A stretch of DNA of 64,000 nt from contig NC_065873.1 in the NCBI RefSeq assembly GCF_933775445.1, positions 28,210,001-28,274,000 on the forward strand, read 5' to 3'. Positions 24,868-37,314 of this stretch are shown piece after piece. Source of the DNA: Argentina anserina (taxonomy: Eukaryota > Streptophyta > Magnoliopsida > Rosales > Rosaceae). The stretch's first letter is position 1. The number at the start of each line of letters is the position of its first letter. Both the position numbers and the translations under genes were made by a program. The notes below the pieces were generated by a model. That model worked only from the letters and a program-made list of their open reading frames with translations, made no database searches and had not been told where the DNA came from.

Positions 24868-25604
24868 CTAATACCCAACTCTTCGAGATCCTGTCTTCCT
24901 TCCCCCACCAATCGCCGACTTCTGAGCAGAATACATAACAGGAGGCTGAGCCAGTGGAGGCTTCTTGTTCTCCTTGCTCATACTCCTCAGCATATACCTC
25001 GGCGCCTCGCTTGTCGTCTCCACCGAGTAGGCAGCAGACACAGATTTCCTCATGCTCTCAATCTTCCTAGTCCCACTGCCTCGCTTCGCAGACTCCACCG
25101 CAACCCCCAGCTTCTGCTTAAACGCAGACTTAAACTCCTCCCCTGTTCCCCCGTACTTCTTCCTCAGCCTCTCATTTCTCCTTGCAGAATACTCCTCATA
25201 GAACTTGCCCCTCTCAAACAAAGGGCTTGAATTAGCACTCACTGATCTACGAACCCCGCCGCCCTTTTCGCAATCTTCATCCCCGAATTCCTTGCCCACC
25301 ATCTTAGCCAGCGCCCTCAGTTCGCAGGAAATGGACCGGTATTCCGGCCGGAGCTCCGGCTCCTCCGTGTCCCACATCCGGCTCGGTTTCTGGGATTTCG
25401 TCAGCGACCCTGAATCAATGACCAGATACAAAGAATGTTAGAATACAAAATTGAAGCCAATGTTGACAGTGAGTTGGGAATACAAATTGAACCTGGTGGG
25501 GTTTGGAGCGAGGTTGAGCCTGATCGGAGGGCCCGACTGGGCTGCCGGAGCCCAATGGGGGACTTGGCCAGAGGAGGCTTGCGATCGATTTTCATTCTTG
25601 ACAT
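24868..25604 (-). CDS. Plant-specific protein of unknown function, basic and Ser-rich
   Basis: Two exons (25604-25493 and 25409-24868) encode 217 residues, joined at the PPG-SLTKSQKPSRMW junction. I do not recognise a named domain. Visible features are a basic N-terminus (MSRMKIDRKPPLAKSPIGLR), a conserved-looking core (RPEYRSISCELRALAKMVGK, then a FYEEYSARRNERLRKKY helix) and a basic tail ending GGGRKTGSRRVGY. Many Ser/Arg/Lys residues and no membrane segment suggest a nuclear or cytoskeleton-associated protein, but this is guesswork. The intact two-exon frame and amino-acid pattern make it a real gene. Confidence 0.72.
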
Positions 25605-27030
25605 TGTTGAGTTGGGATTTCAGAGAGAGATTTGCGATTGAATGATTATAGAAGAAGAAGAAGGAGCGTATCTTTTGGTTTGATATTGGAGTGGGGTAAC
25701 TGTAGCCTTGGCTTTTATTTAGGGATAGAGGGGATGTCTCCAACGGTCATATTGGTCCAAGATTTGAAACTTGGATATGTTTCGGGTCAAATCATTATGG
25801 AGCTTCTAATAGAAGAGGTATATTTGAGGGGTTAAGACTATATGGTAACCGTTTTAATATTTGTGGATCTGTCAACTAAAACGTTCGTGTGTAAATAATT
25901 CATATCGGGCTCGGATGTAAACAAGTGAAAAAAGAAATTGGGCTTTGATAGAAATGGGGTGAAGTAGGTCGTCTTCAAAACCTTCACAATGATTACCTCA
26001 ATGGCTCACTCAATCCCACTAACTTTCACTCGATATTGAGTTATTGACAAAATCATGATCGCATGACAGTAGTAAAAACAAGTTATGTCATGGACATAGT
26101 CATTCGGCTGCCACACTTATTCCATACTGCGCTTTATCTCATGAATGCAGCCTTATTTAACAGGATAATGCACTGGTTTCGCCCTACTTTGGGCTCATAA
26201 GGGGATCGGCTCCATACCCCGACCAGTGTGTAGGGCGGTCTACTCCCTTCTTCGACGTTAAGTCCTCGACTAGCGACAAGCTCCCCAAACTGAACCGGGT
26301 CGACCTGCCTGAACCCCTAGGAAGGAGCAGCCATATATCTCTCACACTTCTTATCTTGGAGCAATTCCACATATTCATGAAGCTCATATAACCAGCAACG
26401 CCCACAATAAACACTCCCGAAAACTGGATGTGACACTACGTTTTGTTAGGCTATTCTTTGGCCATTTGTAACACTACGTTGCTAGAAATGCGATCGATTC
26501 GATCGACAACCAACTGAACAAAGTGCTTGGGGACAAACCCAGACGGCAACTGCGATATTGATCCCATTTATCTAATCCATAGTTCCATAAAATACCAAAA
26601 ACGTCATTACGTACGCATGAAAGCACTCAAAATATACGACGAGGTCTCCTACATGTATTGGATCGATCATCATATATTGGCAGTTAGTTTTATCTAGAAA
26701 CCTTACCCCGTTGAAATCGATGCTCACTTCTTGTCACATTAGCCTAATTTCATAGTTACCATGTGTTATCCTTTCGTCTATAGATGAATATGACAAATCA
26801 AAGCTGGAGCAGCACCTCATCTAGAAAGATTCCTATCCGCTAACCCACTTTGTTGATTAAGATGATAACATATAGAAGAATATATAATCTATGTAGCTTA
26901 ATTAGTATATATTATATTGATTTCGGTACGTAGCTAGTTAGTTGTGGCAACAGAACATTCAAGCTTACTATAAATCACCTTAATTGATTAAACGTTCTTC
27001 TTGAGTTGCCATTCCCAATCGAAACGAAAA
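25605..27030. other. Intergenic region with a GC-richer orphan patch
   Basis: Promoter of the minus-strand gene and upstream region of the first BAHD gene. A patch at about 26160-26350 has higher GC and a less random look than its surroundings (CGGGTCGACC, GGGGATCGG), possibly a repeat remnant, but I could not assign it. From 26.4 kb onwards it is ordinary AT-rich promoter DNA. Confidence 0.4.
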
Positions 27031-28461
27031 ATGAAGATACTGGAGGTAGAAGTTGTTTCGGAAGTGAAGATTAAACCCTCTTTCCCAACACCCTCTCATC
27101 TCAGAACCTTCAAGCTTTCCCTTCTTGATCAGCTCATACCAGCCCCCTATGCTCCCATCATTCTCTTCTATGATCCCACTACTACCATTACCACCGCCAA
27201 AAGACTAGAAATTCTTAAGGTCTCTTTATCTGAGGCCTTAACTGCGTTCTACCCCCTTGCCGGAAAGCTCAGAGATGACGAGCTATCTGTCGAGTGCAAC
27301 GATGAAGGAGCTGTATTCATCGAAGCCAGAGTTAAGCACTTCTCTCTTCACGAGTTTCTCCGCTGTCCTGAACTTTTTGATTCATTGCTGAACCAATTCC
27401 TCCCTGGTAGTATTACTTATACGAGTAGTGGCAATTTTGTTACCAATATCCAAGCAAATGTGTTCCAGTGCGGTGGCATTGCCATTGGCATATGCATCTC
27501 ACACAAGCTCCTTGATGGTGCTGCCTTGTGTACTTTTCTCAAGTCATGGACTGGTATTAGTCGTCGACTATTATCAGGATCATCAGAGAAAGAAGCGCCA
27601 CCGTGGATATCCCCCAACTTATTTGCTGCAGCTTCTTTGTTCCCAACAAATGGTGATATGTGGCTTAGAGATTCCTCACTTCACATGTGGGGTTCCTTGT
27701 TCATACAAGGGAAGGAGTCTAGTGTCACTAGAAGGTTTGTGTTTGATGCCTCGGCTATAGCCACCCTCAAGCTTAACGCTCAAATGGCTCGAAAGAAATC
27801 GCCAACGCGGGTCGAGGTGGTTTCGGCCTTCTTATGGCAGTGTTGCATGGCTGCCTCTAAAGAGAAGCATAATTTCCAAAGGCCTTCACTGCTGACACAC
27901 ATTGTTAACCTCCGCTCCAAACTACTGAATGCAATGGATGATTCCGACTCCGATCTTCAGTACTCTACCGGAAACCTCCTTTGGATGGCAGCCGCACGAT
28001 CTTATATCGGAGATAGTGACGATGATGACGAGCAGCAAGAGCAGCAGAACTCAGTGTTGCCAGGGTTGGTGAGTGAGTTGAGGAATGCACTGTCAAGAAT
28101 TGATGCTGATTTTGCGAAAGAAATGCAGGGGAAGCAGGGGAAGTCTCTAATGATTGATTCGCTAGAGGGAATCACGAACAGTGATGGGTTGGATTTAGAT
28201 TATTATGCATTTAGCAGTTGGTGCAAGTTTGGGTGGTACGAAGCTGCTGATTTTGGGTGGGGAAAGCCTGCATGGGTGAGCAGCATTGGTTCGAGTAGTG
28301 CTCCTCATTTCATGAATCTGATCATATTGGTCGACACAAAGTCCGGTGACGGAATTGAAGCATGGGTCACCTTGGATCAGCGTCAGATGGCTCTACTAGA
28401 AGCCGACTCCAACCTCAATAAGTTGGCTTCTGTGGATCCTAGTCCTTTGATCTTAAGTTAA
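27031..28461 (+). CDS. BAHD acyltransferase, vinorine synthase-like (copy 1)
   Basis: Cytosolic acyl-CoA-dependent O- or N-acyltransferase of the BAHD family; the substrate cannot be read from sequence. Single exon, 476 residues, normal family length. Start is MKILEVEVVSE, giving the typical opening before KPSFPTPSHL. The catalytic HxxxD is HKLLD at residues 158-162, and the structural DFGWG motif starts at residue 407. An acidic insert (GDSDDDDEQQEQQ) lies around residue 330. It is on the opposite strand from the cluster at 37-51 kb and clearly more diverged from those copies, so it is an older paralogue. Vinorine synthase-like is a sequence label only. Confidence 0.92.
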   Translation: MKILEVEVVSEVKIKPSFPTPSHLRTFKLSLLDQLIPAPYAPIILFYDPTTTITTAKRLEILKVSLSEALTAFYPLAGKLRDDELSVECNDEGAVFIEARVKHFSLHEFLRCPELFDSLLNQFLPGSITYTSSGNFVTNIQANVFQCGGIAIGICISHKLLDGAALCTFLKSWTGISRRLLSGSSEKEAPPWISPNLFAAASLFPTNGDMWLRDSSLHMWGSLFIQGKESSVTRRFVFDASAIATLKLNAQMARKKSPTRVEVVSAFLWQCCMAASKEKHNFQRPSLLTHIVNLRSKLLNAMDDSDSDLQYSTGNLLWMAAARSYIGDSDDDDEQQEQQNSVLPGLVSELRNALSRIDADFAKEMQGKQGKSLMIDSLEGITNSDGLDLDYYAFSSWCKFGWYEAADFGWGKPAWVSSIGSSSAPHFMNLIILVDTKSGDGIEAWVTLDQRQMALLEADSNLNKLASVDPSPLILS

Positions 28462-29750
28462 CTGGATGTATAATGGTATATGTTTATGATATATATATTT
28501 GATACTGTTTTTATGATTCCACCCTCATAAAACAATAGCAGCCGCATGATTTGAAATACATAACATGCGTCGATGTACGTTATAATTTTCTTTGTAATCT
28601 TATTTTTTTTTTTAAATCTAATTTGGGGTGATGGCGACATTTTTTTTAATGTATGCATGTGCTTGGAATTGGTAAAGCATAACTACGTACTGTACTTGAC
28701 GAGTTGACGTCGTCGTCCTATCCTTTTTCTGGTTTGATTTGAAAACCTTGTAAAGAAAGGATTACACGATTTAGTTGGAGGATGAAATAAATGGGCTTGT
28801 CTGCTGTGCAGCAAGGTATGGTATACACACAAGTGTGTGTGGTGAAAGAGGCTTATCATATAATGCACGTGTGGGTGTATGTGCTTGTATGTGGAGTAAA
28901 ATGCTGCTGTATAGAACAGAATTTTCCGAAATAAATTAGTTAACATAATGTGATAAAGGAGTTGTGAGTTGTGACCACCCACCCTGAAATTTAATATGAA
29001 CAATATGATAAAGGAATTGGTTACACTTCATCTAAATGCAAATCAATATAAAATGTATTTCTTAGTCACGTAGAGACTGATTATAATGAACATTCGATTT
29101 TGCTGAGTATGCTGAGTAGTCTATAGTAAATTGCCATTTTCTAGCCAAAGATTGTTTCTTGTCTTGCTGATGCATGTGTACTTCAGTTGTAATCATCTAT
29201 CTAGACTTGGGTCAACTAATTGTTTATCATTGTGTATATAACTCAAATTCCAACTTGAGAAAAACCCTAGCTGATCCTAGCTAGCTGTCACATGTATTAC
29301 TAGCCACACCATAATTGAGCAACTATTAAGATCCAATTTCTGTAGTTGATTATGAAGTATGAACTGCACATCGTCATCCTAATCTTAATGTCTATAATTG
29401 AGAGCAAACTATATATATTAACTCGGATCCTTGGTCACAAACAACTAGTCATAAGATGTGATGATGCCATTGCGCCATTTGTGTCCAACTCCCGCAGGTC
29501 CGGATGAGCAGAAAATGTAAATATATGAAACATAAAACACTAAAATTCGTATCAAATGGTAAAATATGAAGCCGATCAAGACCGTTGAACGTGGAAAAGT
29601 CGGACAATCATGACAAACTGACAGAGACAACCCCCCCTCTTAGCTTCGAATGGAAACTACTGAGATTCTAAGAGAGCCATGAAGAAATTCAATTAGACCA
29701 AAAAAGAAAGGCGACACCTTTATTCTTCTTCTTCTTCGTCTGAGCCTGAT
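28462..29750. other. Intergenic spacer
   Basis: 3' flank of the BAHD gene and promoter of the carboxypeptidase gene. AT-rich. The 106-codon minus-strand frame at 28.7-29.0 kb has no recognisable features. A pyrimidine-rich TTCTTC run at about 29724 lies just before the carboxypeptidase start, as is common in plant leaders. Confidence 0.45.
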
Positions 29751-32700
29751 ATGGCTAATCGGGGCTCGTTATCGTCTCCGTTGTGCATCAGTTTGTGCTT
29801 GTTTGCTTGGTTTCAAGGTCTCTTCATCGTCGTCCATGGCGATACTAATCTCTCTCAGCCTTTTCTCACGCCCATTAACCGCGATCTCTACCATTCCAGG
29901 TCAGTTTCGTCATTTCTTGACCCTAAATTCAATCTGGCTTTAAATTCTATGCTGAATTGGAGATATCTGATTCATTTATATCATGTTTTCATTGGTCAAG
30001 CTCTTACGGTGACTGAGTTATTGTAAAGCTTGAATCTTGGACTTTTACTAAGTTGTAATTTGGAGTACTTGTTGTCAGGTTTTGATTTTTGTTGGGTAAA
30101 TTAGCTTTGGACATAATCAAAGTATTGCTTTTTATTGGTTTTACAGTGGGGATTTGATGGAAGAGGTTAAAGCTTTGGTTATTCGACACCGGGATATACT
30201 CACTGTAGGCTGCTCTTGCTGGTTGATCATTTTTCTGAATTTCTTTTTGTGTTATATCGTACTGAGCTTTTATGTTTCAATGATATAGTTAGATACAATT
30301 AAGGCTCGAAACAAGGGTTACTCTGCTGAGATTGATGTAGTTACTTATTGTCGGAGAAGGCAGGAGGGTGATGACAAGCCAAAGTTTCGGATCCTTCTTG
30401 TAAGCTTTCTATAAGATTCTGTGTGTTGGATGACGTGATTCGTTTTAAGTAGATTTTGATTGGTAATGGCTGTTGTTTTTGACAGATGATTCCTTGTCTT
30501 CCAGAGTTTTGGACAGCATGGAAGGGAGCTCATTACTTCTGAAGTTGCATTGCAGATCCTCTTAATCTTGAGTAAAGAGAAGTTTCTGCCAAACCTAGAC
30601 CAAGCCTCCTTAGACCAGATCCTTGACAATCTTGTGATAAAGGTAACATGTTTACTGAACTTTTCAACTAGTTATTGATGTAGCTGCAATGTAAATAGTC
30701 GATGCAAACATTTTTGTTTCAAGTACCATCCACTAAGCAGCACACTACCATAATAAATGAGCTACAGTACGTAGGAGGGGTGCAGGAGAACTGCAAAACA
30801 ATAGATAGTTGCCTTTTCTTTTCCTTATTATATTTCTCTTCAAGTATGTGGTGTTCTGTCAAACTTATCTTGGATGTCTTCAGAAGTCAATGGTAATGTT
30901 GGTGTGTACATAGATCTAATTTATAGACAACTCACCACTCTTACATTGAGATGAATTCCTTCCTTGTTGTTCATGGATCCATTTCATATATTATGCTCGA
31001 AAATGTTTTTTAACTGATTACATTTTAGGGTCACATTTTTACCCAATCAGATGGAAAGTTGTTCCCAAGCTTTATTAATCATCACTAGAGTCCAAAGTCG
31101 TAGGGATCAGAATATATTCCTACTGCATTTTAGCCGGTGTATCTGGATTTTCTTCAGGAACTTTGTTATTTTTTGAGTTCCAATTCTAATTTATGTCAGG
31201 TGGTGCCCATGGAAAACCTAAATGGCCGCAGACTTGTAGAATCAGGGGATCTCTGCGAGAGGAGAAATGGTAATGCCACCAGTTCTACTGACTTCAAAAT
31301 TTACATGCAAACTACTGGAAATAATATCCTCATATCCTCTTTTACAATCACATGTGTAAAATGTTACTTCACTTCCATTGTTATTTAATGATAATATTTT
31401 CTAAATGTTTAAGTTTGCATTATGTGACAGGGAGAGGAGTTGATCTTAATCGTAATTGGAGCGTAGATTGGGGCAAAAAAGAAAAGGTTAGTAAATGCTG
31501 CTTTTTAAAGTCATTTTTCTTTCCGTGCTATGTCATATCAGCGTGTTGCTTGTTTATTTCATCTTTAAGGTTATTTGATGTCTTGTTGAGATTTAAGCCA
31601 GTATGTTTCATATATATTGATTTCTATCAAATTTTATGTGCAACAGTCTCATCTAGTGGTCACGTTGTTTCACTCTTTAATTTATATGTTTTATTGTCAG
31701 TTCATTACTTGAGCTGTTCCGTACTTGACAGTCAGCCTTCTCTTTTATGTTGTTGTTCTAATAACAGGACTATGATCCGTATGAGGAAAATCCTGGGACG
31801 GCTCCTTTTAGTGAGCCTGAAGCCCAAATAATGCGGAAAATTGCAGTGTCATTTGATCCGCACATATGGGTTAATATACACTCTGGGATGGAGGTTGGTC
31901 AAACTAACACAATAATATTCCCTCATGTTGATTCTGAAATTCTAATTTCAGATAACAGAATTCTTTTACTGAAAATTGCTATGGCGTGGGATAAGTTTCT
32001 GCACTGCTTAGAGAGTCTGTTGAGATTAAATAACTTTTGGCTGCAAAATCTATCTGACACATTCTTGACAAAGCTCTCTTTCTCTTTCTTTCTCTAGGCA
32101 TTATTTATGCCGTATGATCATAAGAACACAACTCCAGATGGAGTTCCCTCACAAAAGATGAAGTCATTGCTTGAGGAACTGAATCAGCTTCATTGCCAAA
32201 AACGTTGCATGATTGGGTCTGGTGGGGGTTCTGTTGGGTTAGTATTTCACTTATTCATTGTTGTTGGTGGGGACTTGGGTGGAGGTGTAATGATGTCTGA
32301 CATCCTTTCATCCTGATGGCTTGGGGCACATTTCATAAATTTGATGATTAAGTTTGGCCTGATGGCTGTGTTATTAGCCTTCTGTTAACTGCTAACAGAG
32401 CCAAAGTTCAAGAGGATTTGAGTTTTACTTTGTCGAAAGTTTATGCAGTTAGAGTTCCCATATACTTATATTTCTTAATTGCAGGTATTTGGCACATGGG
32501 ACAGCAACTGATTTTATGTATGACATTGTAAAGGTGCCCATGGCTTTCACCTTTGAGGTTTGTCAAAGCACAGCTCTTTTTCCTAAAAAAATTATTTTCA
32601 CCGTATTTTGACTTATAGAAAGAAGTATCCTTTTTCCTGTGACTAGGTATATGGAGATGGAGCAGCACAATCAAGAGATTGCTTTAAAATGTTCAATCCC

Positions 32701-33111
32701 ACCGACTTCGGTACCTTCAATGTATGTAACTTTCTGGTTCACCTTCTATAAAGAAAAAAATGATAACTTTCATATAACAATGCAATTATGTTTCACTTTC
32801 AGAGGGTTCTCCATGAATGGTCTGCTGCATTTTTCACAATTTTTGAAATGGGGCCAAACCTGCTCGGTGAAAATTATACAAAGCCTGCCTTAGACAAGTG
32901 GGTGTCAATAGATGAGTATCTTGATGGGTACTTGGTCGAGAGGAGTAGTAGATATGGAAAGAAGACGGAAGTGCTTGAGCTAGGAATGCAAGAGATAAGA
33001 ACATATTTCAGGCTCTTCTTGTTATCCTCGGTTCTATTAATGTTCATGTTCTGTTCCAGAATTTCAAAAGGCAAGTTTTCTAGACCAATTGTTTCTGCTA
33101 TTCCACTCTGA
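29751..33111 (+). CDS. M14 zinc metallocarboxypeptidase, membrane-anchored (At5g42320-type)
   Basis: Secretory-pathway exopeptidase that removes C-terminal residues. Eleven exons: 29751-29899, 30147-30204, 30289-30399, 30505-30642, 31200-31269, 31431-31486, 31768-31893, 32098-32237, 32485-32557, 32647-32721, 32803-33111; 434 residues. A signal peptide covers residues 1-30. Zinc ligands are His111 and Glu114 (SFGQHGRE) and His232 (WVNIHSGME); substrate-binding NGRR and DLNRNW are present, and the catalytic base is Glu307 (AFTFE). A hydrophobic stretch near the C-terminus (LFLLSSVLLMFMFC) looks like a membrane anchor. Exon 4 uses the second of two close AGs. The last exon contains a perfect GC donor (AAG|GCAAGT) near 33072, so an alternative tail is possible. 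Convergent with the CRP1-type gene. Confidence 0.88.
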
Positions 33112-33783
33112 ATTTAGAACATAGGGTTTTGATTTGTATACACACCATAGGAACATCTTGTTTTAACTTATAGGTGTAATGGGTTCTCGGGTAAACTCAC
33201 TGTTCTTTTCAAGGAAAGCATTGAATTGTGTGGCCAACCAGAGCATCCAAGTTTTTGGTAGACTGCATCTGCATGAAACAGATAATGCTGGGATAAAAAT
33301 GCTCTTCCTTTAGAATAATGAAGAAAAATTATACAATGTACTTCTATAATTACATTCCACCTTGGAAGATTTTACAAGATACAAGCAACAAATCGTATTT
33401 CCCCCGGTGCTTATGGAAAAAGAATTACAGCAGAAATTAGCGAGGGGATCGATTGTTTCTTCAATTGTTCTTGTATTCATCGGTCAGTGTCTTTGTTTCC
33501 AAACTGTGGAGCAAGATTGGCCTTGAACTTCAATTCCTTTTGCATGATGTTCGCTGTAAACCATCATCGTTCCTGCAAAATCATTTGACCAAAGGAAAAT
33601 TCATCTTGGAGATGCCATTGTACATCAGAAATAATTGATTCACAAGTTTTAAGTTCATGCCATTGTACATCAGAAAGGAATATCATGTTTGGGTTGCGAC
33701 CTAACCTTTTATAGTAATAATCCTGACTCGATCAAACATAAGAGGTGGAACTCAAGTAAATTTGACTGTATGAGTCAATCGTA
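33112..33783. other. Convergent 3' spacer between carboxypeptidase and CRP1
   Basis: 3' UTRs of two convergent genes. An AG acceptor at about 33172-33174 followed by about 140 bp of open frame could be an alternative last exon of the carboxypeptidase. A short repeat (ATGCCATTGTACATCAGAAA) occurs twice, near 33612 and 33657. Confidence 0.5.
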
Positions 33784-36647
33784 TCATCTATGATTCAGTG
33801 TATGTTTCATGTATTTCAGGGCAGACCGTAACATTGCCCTAGCTTTCCTATCAGGAGTTACCCTAGAGTGAATCATTTCTTCATACACATCTGGAACCTG
33901 AAATGAAAACCATATCCAAATGTCAAAAGACGGAAGAAGCCGAAAGTAGCCTAAAGACCTATGATGCATACAAAAAGGAAGCAGAGTTCAGTTATAGTAA
34001 CTAGGAAGGATTGAGGATATCAAATAGGATTTGTACCTTATAAAATTTATCGACACGAATAAGGGCTTTCATAAGTGTGGTATATGTAACCACGTCTGGT
34101 TTTACATCCTGCAGTTATAAGACCCATAGAAATTACATGGAAAGATCAATTGTACAATTGTAGGCAGTAATGTTAATATAGTATAAACTTACATTTTCCT
34201 TCATGTACTGCAACACGGAAAAGGCCTCAGCATCCCTCCTATCTTCACCAAATGCATTGACTAATGAATTGAGAGCTAACAGACTAGGTTTGAAGCCGTC
34301 CGCTCTCATAACCCTGAATGCATTCAGTGCTTGCTCAGACAAACCCTGTCAAGGATTCCAACAAATCATATCAATATTCAACCATCAAATCCGCAAAACG
34401 AGTATCTGATTTATTCTCAGAAACTTAAATGGGACAATAAACTAGTTGTCTGAATTACGATGAACATCTTGCCGGCAGTTAGTTAATCATAGAGCTTCAG
34501 CAGTCCAAATAAAACATACAAATATATAGAGGCACACAAATTCAAATAGACAAATAAAAGAATAGTTCAGGTAAAAAAAGCTTTTACAATTAACATTCTC
34601 TTTGGCACTAGTAGATTGATGGTGCCAAAGCTGAAACTGTTTATCATGTCAATATAAGTAGACATGACAATGATGACATTTAATAATAAAATTCACGACA
34701 TAATGGTTATGCAAATGAAAGTGCAAAACAAGCTGGCCACATCATAATTTCGATTCACAAAACTATGCAAGTAAGATCACCTAAGATAAGATGGTATGCA
34801 ACATCAGTTAGTAGATTGGGGTCTAACAATTCTACACTGACAGCATACTAAAATTGTCCAGAGGTGAGGATAAGACAACTTACTCTTTGAGCATAGGCAT
34901 TGATCAGGGCATTATACATAGTTGGCGATGGTTTCATGCCTGCAGACTTCATTATCTCCAAGCACTCTATTGCATCATTAAATCTCCCTGACTTCCCATA
35001 TATGTCAACTAACGTGGTATAAGTAACGATATTTGGAAGTAATCCCTGACTCTGCATCTTACCCATTAGGCCCTTCACCTCATCCCATCTCTCCTGCTCC
35101 CCTAAGGAGTTTATCATGATGTTAAAGGTGGTGGCACAAGGCGCGCACCCACTCTCCTGCATCTCCTCAAACAACTCCTCTGCCCTTGCGTGGTGTCCTG
35201 ACTTACAATGAATATCTATAAGGGTATTCCAGGTAACAGTATCCGGCTGAATCCCCTCCGATAACATTCTATCAAAGGTCGCCATAGCATGATCAAGACA
35301 ATTAGACTTCCCAAAAGTATCAATCATCACATTGTAAAAATGCCTATCAGGCATCACCCCACTGCTCCTCATCTCCCTCAATACCTGAAATGACTTCTGC
35401 CACTCCCCTCTATCCCTATAACTAGCCAAAATCCTACTGAAAACATACGAATTAGGCTGCACATTGCTAGCCTCCATCTCCTTCAGCACAATCCTCGCAC
35501 TCTCCCACCTACCGGCATTGGCATAAGCATCAATAAGGAGGTTGTATGTGTGCTCATCCGGCGAAATGCCACTCCTCTCCATCTGCGACACAATCGACTC
35601 AGCATCTTCCAAAGAAGCTGCCTTCACATACCCCTTCAGCAGTGCATTGTAAGCTCTAGTCCTCGGCTGCAGCCCTCCCTCCTTCATTTCCTCGAAAATC
35701 GCTTCGGCCTCAACCACCCTGCCAGAGTTCCCCAATGCCGAAATAACCGCCACCAGCGTGGCAGTTTTCGGGCTCAAACCACTTGCCTGCACCATAGCAA
35801 GGAAATGCATAGCCTGACTAGGCTCACCGGCTTTCGCAAAACCAACAATCAAATCATTCAACAACTGTCCATCAATTTCTACATTCTCAGACTCAATCTC
35901 CCTATAAAGCTTCAACATAATTGGAGAGTCAACTTTATTTGACCGATTAAGCGACTGAATTACCAGGCTGTAGTTCACGAAATCCGACCGGTAACCGTCC
36001 TGGCGCATCCTGGACATCAAGTTGAGCGCCTTCTCCAGGTCGCCGTTGCGGGCGCACGCGCCGATGAGCGCGTTGTAGGTCAACGGAGTCAGCGTCTGGC
36101 GCTGGGAGAGCAGGAACGCCTCGTAGAGCTTCTCGGAGCGTCCGAGCGCGTGGATAAGAATCGAGTAGAGAAGCTCGTACGAGAAGCAGAGGTTGTGCTT
36201 CTGCAGCCACGAGACGAGCGCGTAGGCTTGTTTCAGGGAGGACGACGACGACGAGGAGCAGAGCGACTTGAGGAGGGAGTGCCAGAGCGGGGCCGGGACG
36301 GCCCGGTAGGACTCGGCGAGCTGGAACTCGGCCGGGTCGAGTGACGTCGGCGGGGCCGAGTCAGTGACGTCATGAGCTGAGGCGGATGAGGGGGCGGAGG
36401 AGGAGAGGAAGGTGAGGAGTGGAGTGAAGTCGTAGCGGGAGACGGCGGCGTGGTCGGTGTCGTAGTTATCGAAACGACGCCGTGAGGAGGAGGGGAGTGA
36501 AGGGAGGTGAGATTCGGCGGAGGTGGAAATCGCGGCGGGGAGAGAGTGAGGCGCGTGGAAGATGTGGTGGTGGCGGATGAGAATGGGAGAGGAAGCTAAT
36601 TGAACGGTAGGGAAGCGAGTGGAGCTAGGCAGAGGCAGAAGAAGCAT
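33784..36647 (-). CDS. CRP1: Chloroplast P-class PPR protein, CRP1-type (At5g42310)
   Basis: RNA-binding pentatricopeptide protein. In maize CRP1 is needed for petB/petD RNA processing and for petA and psaC translation (established knowledge of the family). Four exons (minus): 36647-34884, 34345-34193, 34108-34037, 33897-33784; 700 residues. A Ser/His/Pro-rich plastid transit peptide leads into at least twelve 35-residue repeats from about residue 185 to 690, for example [40 protein letters not shown] and [20 protein letters not shown]. No E, DYW or SMR domain is seen. Exon 1 is unusually GC-rich at its 5' end (36.0-36.6 kb), where antisense frames are therefore open by chance. Confidence 0.88.
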
Positions 36648-37314
36648 GTCGGCGACGGCAACGGCGACGACGACGTTTCAGGTCAGGAATTCAATTTCTG
36701 CTCAACGCATTTTTCGGTGTAGTTTTAGATTTTATCGGCTTGATTTTTTGGTATCGGGGATTTTGTGGAGGGAAAGATGACAATGAAATAGTAAGGGAAA
36801 AAAGAAACGGAGGGCGTATATGCTGCCACGTAGGCATGATGGCGGCCGGTATAAAGATTCGGCGGGTTTAAAGTTTGAAGCTCAGACTTTCTTTCCAGTT
36901 TCCGATCGGCTTAGGGTTTCTCTGCAACTGTAGGGTTTAGGGTTCCGTTGCTCTAATCGGCATATCAGAAGGATTCGGGTTCTAATTTTTGTTATTATCA
37001 CTATCATTATGTGAGAAATTACTGTGAAGTTTACTTTGATTCTGTATAAACTAGCTTCAAGAAATTGGGTTTTCACAAATAAAGCTGTCGATTAGTTCGG
37101 TTGAGTTAAAGTTCAGTCTGTATTGAATCTATAACTTTGAAATTTGCATACTCGATTACAATGAGCTGTGGTTATTATTGATACAGAGCAATCAAGTATA
37201 TAACTTCAGATTGTTATTGACATGGTGTGCATTTTATTGCTTGGTCTGGTACAATGCAGATAATGCTCAACAGAATTGAAACAATTTACGGCACAAATCG
37301 GGGACGGTGATCTT
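36648..37314. other. CRP1 promoter and BAHD copy 2 downstream flank
   Basis: The first 250 bp are the CRP1 leader/promoter. Plus-strand sequence at 36880-36960 resembles a plant leader (AGGGTTT-type motifs) but leads to no frame. From about 37155 the sequence (ATGAGCTGTGGTTATTATTG, GAGCAATCAAG) is shared with the downstream flanks of BAHD copies 3 and 4, marking one edge of the duplicated unit. Confidence 0.55.

Noticed and set aside
35947..36344. Arg- and Glu-rich frames in the CRP1 first exon
   Set aside because: Caused by high GC of the exon 5' end, which opens other frames; the PPR frame explains the region.
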